Shown in pieces: positions 10,615 to 23,804 of a DNA stretch of 64,000 nucleotides. The stretch's first letter is position 1. Every line of letters begins with the position of its first letter. The translations under genes and the position numbers were made by a program. The stretch comes from Phaseolus vulgaris (lineage: Eukaryota; Streptophyta; Magnoliopsida; Fabales; Fabaceae): positions 36,626,273 to 36,690,272 of the forward strand of contig NC_023759.2 in NCBI RefSeq assembly GCF_000499845.2, given 5' to 3'. Below the pieces are notes generated by a model, which was given only the letters and a program-made list of their open reading frames with translations, did not search any database and was not told where the DNA came from.

Positions 10615-12216
10615 AAAATCAAAGTAGAAGGTCAGAATAAATTAAGAATTAGAAAAAATAATTTATATTAGTTTTTTTTTTAAGTCTTTGTATCCATATC
10701 TTTAGATATCTCTGCAAATTGGGGAATAAATATTGATGATACCGAGCTTGAAACAAATACTCTTGAAAGATTGAGAAAGGTTTTGGTATAAATGTCAGTC
10801 AGTTGCTGATGAAAATGGAAAGCAAATGGATGAGACCTTTCTTCAATTTTTTCCTAACATTGTGACAATCTATGTGTTTTTCATGCTCATGAAACATTGG
10901 ATTTGTTGCAATGTATCACGTTGTTGAGTCATTGTCACATTATAAAAGATATGACTGCTCTAAGAAACTTTAAAATCTTAAAAAAATAAGTTATTCATTG
11001 AATTTCATATGTAACTGTGGTCACCTATATTCAGCTTAACAAGAACTCTTTGATATTTTTTATCTAAAAAAAATAGACAACTATAAAATTTGCATAGAAA
11101 TAATTTACTAATTTCAAAATTATAAATAATATTTTTGAAATAATAAAGTAAATAATTATCATGGTTTTAGTTTTTATAATCTTTTAAACATGATTAAAAT
11201 ATTATTTTCAGGAAGTACAGCAGACTTGAAATAGGAAGATATTTGTTTTTAATTTTTTTTTATTTAAAAAATAATCTCAATCACCTTAGTTAAGTGACCT
11301 GAGTAACCAATGCAATCCAATCCAAGTTAATATGTGACCAAAACTTTTACTCTTGTGTCAATATGAACCTTCTTTTTTTATGATGTCTAACCATGTTTAC
11401 ATATTGTTAGAATGAGAATGAAAATGAAAATGTTCATTTTTTAAGGTAACATTGTGCTGTTCTAAAAAAATTATTCATTTAAACCTCATATTTGAGGTAT
11501 GACTAAAATATAATTTTGTTCATTTTTTTTCACTTTTATAAAATTTGATTTTAGAGAAAAATAGTATCTCATAATCAATAAAAAAAACCCTAAAGGCGCG
11601 CTGGTTGGCTCAATCATCTTCATTTCAGTCAAAAGTCAACTACTGTAATAGTGAAACAATTAATCACTAAATTTCAAAATAAAATAAAAAACAAAAAATA
11701 TATTTTCACATAATTTCACTTTAATTTGATCCTTAGTTAGATTTCATAATTTTTATATAATTAAATTAATAGGACAAGTTTATTGAATCAATAAAAAAAA
11801 GTTTGAAAGTGTCTTTAAATTAATAATAATTACTTTCAGAACAAAACAGCATAACTAAGCTTAAAAAAACTTATATAAGTAATTATTAATAAGTTAATAT
11901 TTTACCACATATCATTGTTACCACAATTCCACATAAATAATTTTTTTTTTTAAAACTGTAAACAAAAATATTAATAGCACATTCTTGCTTGATTATTATA
12001 ATTATATAAATAAGAAATAACCCTTTTATTTATAAAAAATATAAACTATTATGTAATTTTAAGAATATTTTTTATTTATTTGTATATGATACTTTTATTG
12101 TTAGAGATATTGTAGTAGTTTTATTTTTTTATATAAATAAAATATTTGTATTCTTTTAGAAATATACATTTTTTAAGTTTAGTATCTCTTTATTTATTAT
12201 AGTTCAAAGTAGTATG

Positions 12217-12329
12217 TCGAATCTTTTGAAAGATGTGGGTTTGGTGGATTCACTCTCTCTAATTAAGTTTGATTATTGACAGTTGAATCTTTTGAAAGAT
12301 GTTGGTTTGGTGGATTCATTCTCTCTAAG
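12217..12329 (+). repeat. Tandem duplication, about 45-bp unit
   Basis: A unit with GAATCTTTTGAAAGATG and TTGGTGGATTCA.TCTCTCTAA occurs at about 12219-12262 and again at about 12283-12329. A spacer of about 20 bp and a few mismatches separate them. Confidence 0.7.
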
Positions 12330-12889
12330 AAACAGTAACTCGTATCTGGGGTCTTTCTCATTCTTTATTACCTTTATAAGTGATGATTCTATATGTAATT
12401 TGGATTTCTTTATTGAATAATTGATAAGAAATGTTTTTTTTTTATATTTGACACTTCTTCCATTGAAATCAAAATAAATTTGATACATCCACATGTGTTC
12501 TTTTGGTAGTGACTAGATTGATAAATATTTGTTTTTATCAGTTACAATAGTTCATGAGATTTAAGGTATTTTTCATAAAACTGTGTTCTCATACTCCTTA
12601 AAAAAATTTAGGAATAGAACACAAAACCAAACATATTATTTAAACAATCTGGACACTTATTCTTAATAGTAATCTTTCTGATCGTTTTTGGAAAATGTTG
12701 TCTTAACAACATGTTATCTTATTTAGAGGATATGATCATTTAAGATAATTTTATCTTTAATCATTTAAATGTGTTTTCATGGGATATCATCCTTCTAATA
12801 AAGAGAATCTATGTTTTTCCCTTGGTCTTAATCAATATTTTATGTCTATTTATATCTTTTTTTTAGTTTGTTACAACTATATACTTATT

Positions 12890-13016
12890 CCTTCTAATAA
12901 TGATTATTCTAAATATAGTTCTTCTACAAATAATGATACTTGTTCCTTCTAATAAACACATTCCTTCTAATAATGATTATTCCAAATATAGATCTTTTAC
13001 ACATAATGATAATTGA
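12890..13016 (+). repeat. Tandem duplication, about 55-60-bp unit
   Basis: CCTTCTAATAATGATTATTC followed by A-rich sequence and TTCTACAAATAATGATA appears at about 12891-12942 and again, diverged, at about 12963-13013. A partial CCTTCTAATAAA copy lies between them. Confidence 0.6.
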
Positions 13017-13656
13017 GAAGTTTAACTTCAAATTAATTGTATTTGGAGTCAATTCCTATTCTAACAAATCAGTTATTGAGTGTTAATAATTCAGGTATAG
13101 ATAGGAAAATTCATCATTTTGAGACTCTCTAGTTTTTAAAAGATAAACACAAGTCAATTGTATTGAGAAAATATAATAAATAGAAGGTAGTAAAGAAAAC
13201 ATATATGATATCTTTTAATAATAAAAAGGTTTCTTAATATAATATATAGAATTTAGATATTTTTTTATAAACAAATATCTCTATATTTCTATTTCCTATA
13301 ATTAAACATTGATAAATAGTTGTTTGTTTTTCAAACACTCTCACACTAATCTAGTATTAATATGCGATCCCACAAAACAAATGCTGAAGCAATATCTAAA
13401 TAACCTTGATGTTGATTAAGCAATAATAATAACGTTGTTGCGCCCAATGAGTATCCGGAGTCAACTTTATCACTCTTTGAATTGCCCTGGATACAAAAAA
13501 TTATCTACTCTATCCCTCTGCTTAAATAAGCTCTCAAATAGTATCCCATAGAATCAACAACCACGATCTGTATGAGGCCAGTGGATCTCAGTGCTCCATA
13601 ACTCTTTGTATAGCCACAGGCCAAAAGAAACCTCTAACAATCACTCAAAAGTAATC

Positions 13657-16600
13657 CTATTTTTCATCTTCACCATCAGAAAGCAGAAAGTCTTGTATTT
13701 GTTCCCTGAAAACAAAAAAGAATATTGCCACATTATCTCTTATGTCATGAACAAAGGACATTAGGTTACTACTATAAAATAAATAGTATCTTTCAAGCAT
13801 ACTTCAAAGAAAGCCATAATCCAATTAAAAATAGTGACCATAACTCAAGCAATTAAGTGTAGAAAAGCATAGGTACATCAAGTAATGTCTTGACACTGTA
13901 ACCAAAGGCCTGAACAAGAAAAATAACCCTTTATGGGGAAAAAACCCAAAGACTGGACTATATGACATAATTTAAAGTACGGCTGTTTCCTAATGATAGT
14001 CAAAATAATTTAATGTCAAACAATTGATTCAGGAATTTTATTATCTCAATTTATTATCAGTCATGGTTTCAAGGCAGGTCCATTTTATTTGACGAATACT
14101 AGCAAAGCCAAAGAAACAGATTATCCAAAATTCTGATATTCGTATAATTTCTTTTACCATACTTGTACTTTCATTTAACAATAACATATACTAGCAAAGT
14201 TAACAATAAGAGAACAGATTACATTGACACAATACTAAATTTGTTGCAATCAACAAGGCTAGCTGTGACAAAAGTCCGAGTGGCATGAGTTATTAACAAA
14301 CACAATCAACTGATATTGATAGCAAAACAAACTCTCACCTTAGCAGACTCAAATCACCATTGCTAGCTTGCTTTGCCCGGCCAACCATTGACTGAGGTAA
14401 ATCCATATAAAATTGTTCCATTGATGTTGAATCACTTGGAAGAATCTGAAACTGACAACTCGAACAGCAGGTATTATAAAAATTGTCACTATTTTGGTGG
14501 CTATCCATATTACTCCAATCAACAATCTCACTCTTGTTGAGTGGGCTGTTGCAGAGAGGACAGAAAGATTCTGAGGAAACAGATTCATTTGATTTGAGAT
14601 TATATCTCTTCTGTCGTCTTCGAGTCGCCAAAGGAACATTTCCATCAATGATCTCTGGAATCCTATTGAATTGAAAGGGAGTGAGTTTACCAGCTGTTCT
14701 TACAATTGTGCTCTCTCGAGATGGGTTTTCTTCCTGCAAAATAGGTATTCAACTATTGATTTTCTGATTAAATTTAGGTTTCTGTTAAAGTAAATGTTTA
14801 AAACATAATAAGCATCTTCTCTAAAAGCAGGTATTAAGCCACACATTGTGCAAAACCACAGCCTATCAATAAACTTGTTGACCCAGTAAAAGAATAATGT
14901 GCTCTACAAGTAAATCGAAAATTCAGAGGCCCGAATATGTACACAAGGTTTATCCTCTGACAGAATTTACAAAGATACACACATACAAATTATAACTATA
15001 CATATAGGATACAACAAGTGAGAGAACTTAACACAAAAAGCTGAGTCAATGGACTCAAAAAACCAATGGCTCAAATTAAAACACCTACAGCTAAAAGTAA
15101 GAACTGACTTTTTTTTTATATTATTAAATGTCTCCACAATATATATAAAAGGGTTGCACAACAAATTCTACCTGCAATAAAGACACAAAAGATGATACCA
15201 GGCCATTAATGCTAGAGCACGGACCTGTAGACAACTTCACAGTCTTTAGACTGCCCTGCCAAAAAGAGATGAGAAACATCCATTTAGTAAGATTTATATA
15301 ATTCAGTCTGACAAACATAGAAGACCATAAATGCAAAATAATGTGAAATTATACAAAACTTATAACAGAACAAACAAATGAAGACACCAATCTCTATTCT
15401 CATCAATGTTTGACATATCTAGAGGACTACAAACCCATCAAGGTGACAAAGCATGTTGATCTCTTGGGCAAAACAGTCACGCAGAGGAAGTACAACAGGA
15501 ACTTCCCATCTAGCATCAACATATTGTATATCTGCAGGCAATGAGTATCCTTGACCCTGTTAAAACAAGGACATCTGAATCGATTATACAAGGTCATTCC
15601 TTACGTAGAATGAAAGAGAGTAAGAATATAGACAAGGTTGCAAGGATTATTATACAGTATAAGCAACGCAGTTTAATTTTATCAAGAGCAATGAGCCAAT
15701 GACACAAATCCTAAAATAATACACATAGTTATAGAAAGCTTAACTTACAAAAAAAAAATCGAGAAAGCTTTAGTATAAGATGTTCTGATTTCATATGCCA
15801 CCTAGAACTCATAGATTACTCCATCAAATACTTCAAATATTAACACTCCACATCCATTTTCACTCGCATTATATTGCAGCTCAGGCATATATTATATTTC
15901 TCAAATAAATAAAATTTAGCAGTTGAATTGTACTAACCAAATGACAAAATTCAGTCAGTGATAATCCTCATCAGTAAACACCGCAATTGCATAACTTCAC
16001 TCCTTAAACAACACTTCTAACTATCTAGGAGTATTATGTTATGCACTACACAAAATAATGTATTAAGTAAAAAAATTAGATAAATGACCAATTCAATATA
16101 TATATACACACACACAAACACACATTCGGTGTCCCCATCTCTCTTTCAATTTTAGCCATATTCTCGAGTCTGTGTTGTATCTGTGTCCGAGTTTCTTAGG
16201 TCAAAATTAACAAGGCAAAGCACATGAGAAACTCCTCGAGCAAGCAATGTTTAGAGTGAAGAACATTCAATTTGGCAAGCTGATTCACAAATCATGACAG
16301 AAAATTCTTAATTCACCCAACCAACAATAATGACTGTGACTCAGTTAAACCCAGTACAAACCTTCACGGTGGCTGAAATGACATGGCAAGCAATCCTCGA
16401 AATGCATGATCCCAGAACGATCCTGTTATACCCACATTCAGAAGCAACCTGTACAAACATCATAAAAGTTTTCAAACAGACTCGTTTTCATATAAACATA
16501 TGTATGTATACAACCTTCAGAGACAACAATAGTAAGTAAAACCATCATCCAGAAACATACCTTTTGCAGCGCCAACATTCGCAGACAGATCAGCATGTCC

Positions 16601-17339
16601 TCCCTTCCCGTCGGATCACTAACCGTGTTCATTACCTTGATTAGCCTCTCCTTCCCATCACCAGAATCCGACGGGTAAACCGTCTCAATGGGAACAACAT
16701 GCAACTCCTTCCTCGGCGGCACTAAACTCGACACAACCTCTCTAACAACTTCAACAGCTTCCTCCATTTCACTGGAAGGAATAGACAAGACGGCACCCTC
16801 ATCAATAAACACAACTCCAACACCAAACACCGGCAACGACCTATCCCTACTCGCATCAAAGTTCCTCTGAGCCCTCTCTTGCATGTCATGCACAAATTGC
16901 AAAGCCACCCTAAACAAAATAAAGCACACCTTTTATTCTCCATTAAATACAATAATCTAAATTTAAATTAGCCCAACATTCGAATCATAAATTAAAGAGA
17001 TTTAAGGGGGGGAAAGTAAAAAGGAGATTGGATTTGTGCTGACCTGGAAGAAGGGCCACCTGAGAAGGCAACGAGGACCTTATCGGTGGGTGTGATCATG
17101 GCGTTTGAAGTGACAGCGAAACGAAACTTTCCGAATAAGTTGGTTTTGAAGCAATCCGCGCAAAAACGGCCGTCGTCGATTCCGCCGTAGCCGGAAACGG
17201 CGTCGTTGAGCTTGCACTTGATGCATACATTGGTAGGGTTTGTTGAATCAGTTTCTTCGGATTTGATTGGTTGGTTACATGTTGCGTCTTCGTCTTTGTA
17301 GCACGAACCGGATTGGCACCCAGAGCCATTGCACGCCAT
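13657..17339 (-). CDS. CTU2: Cytoplasmic tRNA 2-thiolation protein 2
   Basis: Seven exons (minus strand), all with GT..AG borders: 17044-17339, 16561-16909, 16362-16448, 15435-15556, 15172-15250, 14339-14733, 13657-13705. They join to 1377 bp (458 residues plus stop) with no internal stop. The start is taken as the ATG at 17339 (MACNGSGCQSGSCYK); an in-frame ATG 15 bp upstream would give MQSPS first. Exon 1 carries CIKCKLNDAV...CADCF and the degenerate PP-loop AFSGGPSSR. Exon 6 carries the C-terminal CPLCNSPLN and CCSSCQF cysteine pairs. The last exon ends IQDFLLSDGEDEK. Family knowledge: CTU2/NCS2 pairs with CTU1 (ROL5 in Arabidopsis) and URM1 to thiolate wobble uridine 34 of tRNA-Lys, -Glu and -Gln in the cytosol. 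For exon 5, the acceptor GGCAG|TCTAAAG is used because the alternative 6 bp earlier produces an immediate stop. Confidence 0.93.
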
Positions 17340-19151
17340 CGACGGTGATTGCACTCACTTTGTTAGGGTTTTGCGGGTTTTAATTTCGACTATTTTAAGA
17401 AAAATAAAACAGGCATTTGCTGCAAATTATGTTTTCAAAAACATTGTTTTTAATTGGATAACTAATAATTTTTATTTTTTTAGGTCTTAATATTCAAATT
17501 TTGTATATACTCACTAATCTTTGCATTTTCCTTGCATTTTGGAAAATTTTAAAATTTATCTAATTTTATTCACACATGAATTTGGACATCAATTTATGAC
17601 CACAATTCACACTCTTTTTTTAGATTCGAAGTTTTTAGAGTTCATATGTTCACCTCAAAGTGATAACAATCGAGTTTGATAAACTGACACTTTTATTTAC
17701 AAAGTTCCCTTTAAACATTGGTTTTTCAATAAAACAACTCATCAAACATTAATATCTTTTTCACAAATTCCTACACCTATCAGTAAAGATAATTTTGACT
17801 TCAATATCTTTGAACATTGGTTAAATCATTCACCTTCACATTTAATTACAAAGATTTAATTCCTTTTCATAAACAATTCAATAGTTTTAAATTACATACT
17901 GATTTTAACAGTAAACAACAATTACAAAGATAAAGTCACAGTAATGTTTATAAACAAATAGTGATATAATATGGATAAAGAAAGATTATTCAAACTGAAG
18001 AATTCATTAAAGAATTTAAAATAGGATGTAACTAGTAATTAAATTACTTCAATATAATATATATATTTAATTAAAACTTGTTTTAATAGAAGTTAAGAGA
18101 AATGGGGATCTTTTAAATAAATTAAAATCATATTTAAAAAATTAGAAGATGAATCAACGTTAGATAATACAATAATTAAACATTAGATTGAATTACTTCC
18201 TTCATCTCAAAATTTTAAATTTTAATTGTTATATTTTTATTTAAAGTAGTAAATGATATTAAAAAATGTGAATGATATGTTAAGATATTGGACGATCTAA
18301 TCACTATGAGACATCTAACTAGATGATCTTATGAGAATAAGTACATTTACGAAGGTTTTAATGACAATAAATATTATAAGATGTGTTCAAGTTTATAACA
18401 AAACTACTTCATGTGCATAATTAGATATAAACACACTAAACGATCTATTGAGATTAAATCTTTTAGACAATCTTGTAGTATTCAATCCCTTAAGAGTCTC
18501 TTAGAGTTAAACTTTCATTGTGTTCAAAGGAATTAAGACAAAGTATACAATTTTAACATGCTAGACGGTCTCACACTGATTAACATGTTAGACGGTTTCA
18601 TTGTGCAAAATGTGCTAAATGATGTTGCTATGTTAAACATGTTAGACAATCTCTTTATGTTAGACTTGCTAGATAGTCACAATTGTGCTTATCTCTCTAG
18701 ACGATCTTAAGAGAAAAATATGTTAGACAATTTCCAGAAGCTAAACAAGTTAGATGTCTAATCATGGTCTTCACATTAGACAATCCAGTCCACTTTTCCA
18801 ATAAACAATCTATCACATTAGGGAGTTTCTAAACTCAATCTATGTGTTCTTAAACTATATTGCATTCATACTTAAATGTTTTTGAACCTCGTCTTCATGG
18901 TATCTATTCATTCGAATCAAAGTTTTCACTCAACGTGTTAATTGGATTGTTTTGGAAAGTTTTCAAAATGCAAATGCAAAACAAAGTCTTTCAAAAACTT
19001 CATGTATTCATTGTATTGATGACCTTGAATGAAATATATCTTCTAGATTGATTATAATATATTTTAACTATTGATATGCTTCAACGATCAAAAGTTATGC
19101 CAATATTGGAATGTTTTAAAAAATGTAGTTGTAAATGAGAAAGCTTTTGAA
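17340..19151. other. AT-rich intergenic region
   Basis: Upstream of CTU2; no gene seen. A tract of diverged TTAGACGATCT-like repeats is listed separately (18286-18805). Confidence 0.5.
18286..18805 (+). repeat. Dispersed short repeat TTAGACRRTCT
   Basis: About 13 diverged copies of an 11-mer (TTAGACGATCT, TTAGACAATCT, TTAGACGGTCT, CTAGACGATCT and others) lie in about 520 bp at irregular 25-60 bp spacing. Examples are near 18434, 18468, 18563, 18589, 18641, 18698 and 18776. Origin unknown; it may be part of an old retroelement LTR or untranslated region. Confidence 0.45.
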
Positions 19152-19156
19152 AAATA

Positions 19157-19395
19157 TGTAGAAACTAATTGAAGAAAATAACATAAGGCAAAAGGTGTTG
19201 AACTAATACATTCATTTTGATTTACTTCAATAATATATATAATAAAATTACAAATACTGGAAGCATAAAATAGGATACTAACAGTCATGCAAACTGATCA
19301 TTAATGCAATAATAATGGTAAATAGTTTAAGGGTAATAAAATCACAATTAATAACCAACATTTAAGGCTAATAAAATCTGAATTAATAACCAACA
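19157..19395 (-). repeat. 3' LTR of the minus-strand copia element
   Basis: Direct repeat of 22713-22953. It contains an internal duplication of about 35 bp (TTTAAGG.TAATAAAATC followed by AATTAATAACCAACA). Confidence 0.9.
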
Positions 19396-19402
19396 TTCTC
19401 CC

Positions 19403-22400
19403 TTAATTCTGATTTAGAACAACCTTCATGCCCAACATATCTCTTAACTTGATGAAAGCATCGATCTTCAATGGCTTAAAGAGAATATCTGCAATATGAT
19501 ATTTCGATTTGCAGTATTCCAATTTGATCATGTTCTTCCCAACTTGGTCTCGTAAGAAGTGATATCGAATATCAATATGTTTACTTATTTGATGAAAAAC
19601 CGAATTCTTTGCAAGATTAATTGCAAAGACATTGTCAACGTAAATCTTGATTGGAACATCTAGATTAAAACCAATTTGAGTCATGATATTGTTGAGCCAA
19701 ACTGATTGACAAACACTTGTTGTTGCTACATACTCAGTTTCACAAGTAGATAATGCAACAATTGATTGTTTCTTTGATGACCACAAGCAAACAGTCTTTC
19801 TGATCATAAAACAATGACCACTTGTGCTCTTCCTCTCGTCTGAATCTCCACCCCAATCAAATGGGCCGTTTAGAAACGCAGACTTGACGTCCAGTTGGTG
19901 AATTTCCCATTGCCTTTGTGCAGCTAAAGCAATGATTAATCTCACTGTTTCCATTCGAGCTACATGAGAAAATATTTCTTCGTAATCATAGCCTTCTCTT
20001 TGCTCGAATCCCTTTGCCACCAACCTTGCTTTGTATCTATCAATCTCACCATTTGCTTTCACTTTAATCTTGTACACCCACTTCACATCAATTGCTTTGT
20101 GTCCTTTTGGAAGATCAGTGAGCTGCAATGTATTATTTTTCTCAATCACCATCAATTCTTCATTCATAGCCTCTTGCCATTTGGAGTGTTGAATGGCATC
20201 TGCAAGTCTCACGAGTTCTGAATCTGCAAGAAAAGCAAAGTGAACCAAATCTCCATTGTTATCAACTTCATCAAGATTTACTTTGCAATCTTGAAGGTGT
20301 ATAGGTTGTCGATGCTGCCTTTTTGGTCACTCCATCATAGTTACAATTGGAGCTGCAACTTCAGGTTGAATTGCAGCTTCAGGTTGAACTGCAGGTGCTT
20401 CAATAGTGACTCCATCTTCCACATCATTCAAAATGTAAATATATCATTTTTTTCGAATCCATTTTAGTTGTTGCACTCCATTGCCATTCCTCATCTTCAG
20501 CAAATGTAACATCACGACTGACAATCACATTCTTTGTCATTAGATTGTACAGTTTGTATCCCCCATGCTTATATCCAATGAAAATGGTCTTCACTGTCTT
20601 ATCATCCAACTTCTATCTTGCTGCCTTGGGGACATGAGCATATGTAATTGACCCAAATACCTTCAAGTGTTGCACATTGGGTTTAAATCCGCTCCATGCC
20701 TCAATCGGAGTTGTGTTAGGAACACTCCGAGTGGGTGATCTGTTTATCAAATATACCGCACATGTTACGGCCTCAACCCAAAAATAATTTGGCATACCTT
20801 TCGCTTTAAGCATGCTCCTCGCCATGTCCATGATTGTTCTATTCTTTCTCTTGACAACTCTGTTGTGTTGAGGTGTGTAGGGACAAGTTATGTTATGTTG
20901 CAACCCAAGTTCTTCACATTGCCTCTTGAACTCATTAGACTTGTACTCACCCTCTCCATCATTATGCACCATCTTAATTAGTCTGTCACTCTGTCTTTCA
21001 ACAAATGCTTTAAATATTTTAAAGCAGTGGAATACCTCATCCTTGTTTTTCAATAGATAAATCCAGGTTTTCCTTGAGAAATCATCAATAAAGGTTAAAA
21101 AATACTTATTACCTCCAATTGATGATATGTTCATCGGGCCACAAACATTTGTATGAACAGAATCCAAAGGAAATTTTGCACGCCAAGGCTCCTTAACAAA
21201 TGGTATCCTATGATTCTTTCCAAAAATGCAAGCCTCACACAATTGATCAGGGTGATAAATATGAGGTAAACCATTCACTAAATTTCGTTTGGAGAGATTT
21301 TCCAAAGTCGGAAAATTTAAGTGTCCAAAGCGTAAATGCCACAACCATGATTCATTATTCACTATTGCATTCAAGCACTTGAAATCACCCATATGAAAAT
21401 CTACAGGAAACATGCGACTTTTTGATAAAAAGGTTTTAAGAATCAAATTACATTTTTTTTATCAAAAGTTGAGAATTTATTTTCAACTATGTGCATCACG
21501 TAACTCTTCTCGGCCAACTGTTCCATACTCAACATATTACTTTTCATATTAGGTACATAGAAAATATCATAAATGTACATGTGATCACCATTCTTCAATG
21601 TGATAAGAATTCGCCCTTTTCCAATCACCGGAACGAACCTGCCATCACCGAATTTCACTTTTATGCGAAATGAGTCATCCAAATTTGCAAACAGCTCTTT
21701 CTGACCATACATATGATTCATGCAACCTGTATCCAAATACCAAGTCTGATTGTTTGGATTTTCATTTGATGTGGTTGCCATTAGTACTACATGATCCTCT
21801 TCATCTTGTTCGTGATTACTGTCGTCTTGAGCACAATGGGCAGCATGATTATCACCTTTTGATCTGCACTCATTTTCATAATGGCCGCGTTTATGGCAGT
21901 AATAACACTCCACATTTGATTTATTATACATGCCTCATCGTCCTCCGCGACCACGTCCTCCACGCCATGAGTATTTGAATTTGGATTATGATTGGAACCG
22001 GTGTTGTTTTGCTCAGTGCCTCCATGATTCTGGCCACCACGACCTTTGCTGGAATAGCTGCCACCACGTCTCCGTCCTTTGTCTCGTGAACTACCATGTT
22101 TATGATAGGAGCTACCAATTGAGGATTGTGCTTGTAAAGCCTGTTCAATTGGTTTTTTAATCTTATTGTCATTCATCCGCTGCTAATGCGCTAGTAGGGA
22201 ACCGGACAATAACCTTACTGTCATTATTGAAATGTCATTGGCATCTTCAATTGCAGCAACAACATGTTCAAATCTGTGAGTTAAAAATCTCAAAATCTTC
22301 TCCAACTTTGTCTGCTCCGAATGTGTTTCACAATTGGTCTTCATTTGATTTGTCAAGGCAAGAACTTTATTTATATAGACATCAATAGTCTATGTGGTTT

Positions 22401-22690
22401 CCATCTGCATCAGTTCATATTGGCGTCTTAGGGTTTGAAGACACACCCTCTTGATCTTGTCATCACCTTTATAATTGGTTGACAAAATGATTCAAGCCTC
22501 ACTTGTAGTTGTTGCTCTTTCTATCTGTTCAAACATCTCGTCATTCATCCCTTGATGGATGAGATACAAAGCCTTTTTGTCCTTCTTCTTCTAGTCACGA
22601 TGCGCTACTCGTTGTGCCTCAGTTGCATTATCAGCTAATGCAAACACTCCACTCTCAATGACATTCCATAACTCATGATAATGAAACAAA
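19403..22690 (-). pseudogene. Copia gag-pol, degenerate
   Basis: The gag part (about 22690-21930) has several in-frame stops. At 21931-21443 are the zinc knuckle CYYCHKRGHYENEC and the protease site as WYLDTGCMNHM. The integrase (21446-20613) has the HHCC region (HLRFGHLNF...CEACIFGK) and the DDE core: HNDGEGEY is kept, but the usual ERKN glutamate is replaced (VVKRKN), so a catalytic residue is lost. RT/RNase H (20248-19403) starts normally (DVKWVYKIK, ARLVAKGF, DVKSAFLNG) and then jumps, near 19858-19870, straight to DWGGDSDERKSTSG of RNase H. The RT palm with the YVDD site is therefore missing. The product could not be autonomous. Confidence 0.9.
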
Positions 22691-22712
22691 ACTCTCATCA
22701 GCACACACCACT

Positions 22713-22953
22713 TGTAGAAACTAATTGAAGGAAATAACAGAAGCTAAAAGGTGTTGAACTAATACATCCATTTTGATTTACTTCAATAATATATATAATG
22801 AAATTACAAATATTGGAAGCTATAAAATAAGAATACTAACACCACTGTAAACTGACCATTAATGCAATAATAATGGTAAACAATTTAAGGGTAATAAAAT
22901 CAGAATTAATAACCAACATTTAAGGCTAATAAAATACGAATTAATAACCAACA
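22713..22953 (-). repeat. 5' LTR of the minus-strand copia element
   Basis: Direct repeat of 19157-19395 with scattered substitutions and small indels; starts TG and ends CA. Confidence 0.9.
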
Positions 22954-22958
22954 AAATA

Positions 22959-23573
22959 GAGATATATTGATTAAAGATCAATTTGATTTCGAAATTAAAT
23001 TTTGAAGAATTAAATCTTAGTTAAATTTTGATTCACTTCAATGTTTATTATTTATAAACTTATAAAGTTTTTGAATTTAAGATACCAGTAAGGTTTTGGT
23101 ATAAGAGATCTTTTGAATTGATATTTTGAAATTAAATGTATATGATTCATATATTAGCCACTTTTTGAATGATGATTATTACTTTAATTTTTTTTTCAAA
23201 AGAATTTTGTAGAACTAAAGATACGTAGAAAGATCAAATCCAAAGTTTTCTTTTAGAGAATTTAACGGGAAAACAAAGGTGCTACAATGAAGATTAATTA
23301 TAGAAGATTCAAGCTTCAAAATTTAAATATATATAAGGATGAAAAAATTTTCAAATTTCAATTGAACCAAAATATCATTAAAGCAAAAGTTTTTTATAAA
23401 GCGTCTAGTGGAAAAATGAAATGCTATATTCTGAAATTTATGTAGTATTCGTGTATTGGAGATCCAAGAGCCAACATTTCAAAATACTTAAGTATAGAAA
23501 TATTTCAAAGATCAGTGTCTACATAAAATTGATCAAGACACACAATAAATATTTGTAGCAGACATTTCCTTTT
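22959..23573. other. AT-rich spacer
   Basis: About 600 bp with no coding potential or recognisable repeat. Confidence 0.4.
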
Positions 23574-23790
23574 AGTAGGGGTGGTCATGGATTGAATTTT
23601 TCAAAATCCAATCTAGATCCAATCCAAATCCAAATAAATGGATTGGATTTCAAATTCATATTCATTTTAACTAGATCAAATCTATTTGGATTTTTTTATA
23701 AATCCATTTAAAGTGGATTAAATTTAGATTACATCCACTTTGTTAATTATATTAAATCCACTTTGTCAATTACATTAAATCCATTTTGAT
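23574..23790 (+). repeat. Possible hAT-type terminus with GGATTGGATTT-like subterminal motifs
   Basis: TAGGGGTGGTCATGG at about 23575 resembles plant hAT ends. It is followed by repeated ATTGGAT/AAATCCA motifs (for example AATCCAAATCCAAATAAATGG and repeated TTAAATCCACTTTG). A hAT transposase relic lies 1 kb to the right. No matching right end was found in the window, so this is tentative. Confidence 0.3.
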
Positions 23791-23804
23791 ATGAACACAA
23801 ACTA

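Larger units (their letters stand above)
10623..13656. other. AT-rich intergenic spacer with two local duplications
   Basis: No gene found in about 3 kb. It holds two short local duplications, listed separately, and otherwise low-complexity AT-rich DNA. The part just left of 13657 should hold the 3' UTR of CTU2. Confidence 0.5.
19157..22953 (-). mobile_element. Copia LTR-retrotransposon, complete ends, internally deleted
   Basis: A 3.8-kb element with two about 240-bp LTRs (19157-19395 and 22713-22953). It is flanked by the perfect 5-bp target duplication AAATA (19152-19156 and 22954-22958). On the minus strand the LTR reads TGTTGG...CTACA. The purine tract AATTAAGGGAGAA abuts the 3' LTR. 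The LTRs differ at roughly 20 of 240 positions by eye, so this is not a recent insertion. Coding order on the minus strand is gag, zinc knuckle, protease, integrase, RT start, RNase H; most of the RT is deleted. The PBS is atypical: the bases after the 5' LTR read AGTGGTGTGTGCTGATGAG rather than a clear initiator-tRNA match. Confidence 0.92.
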
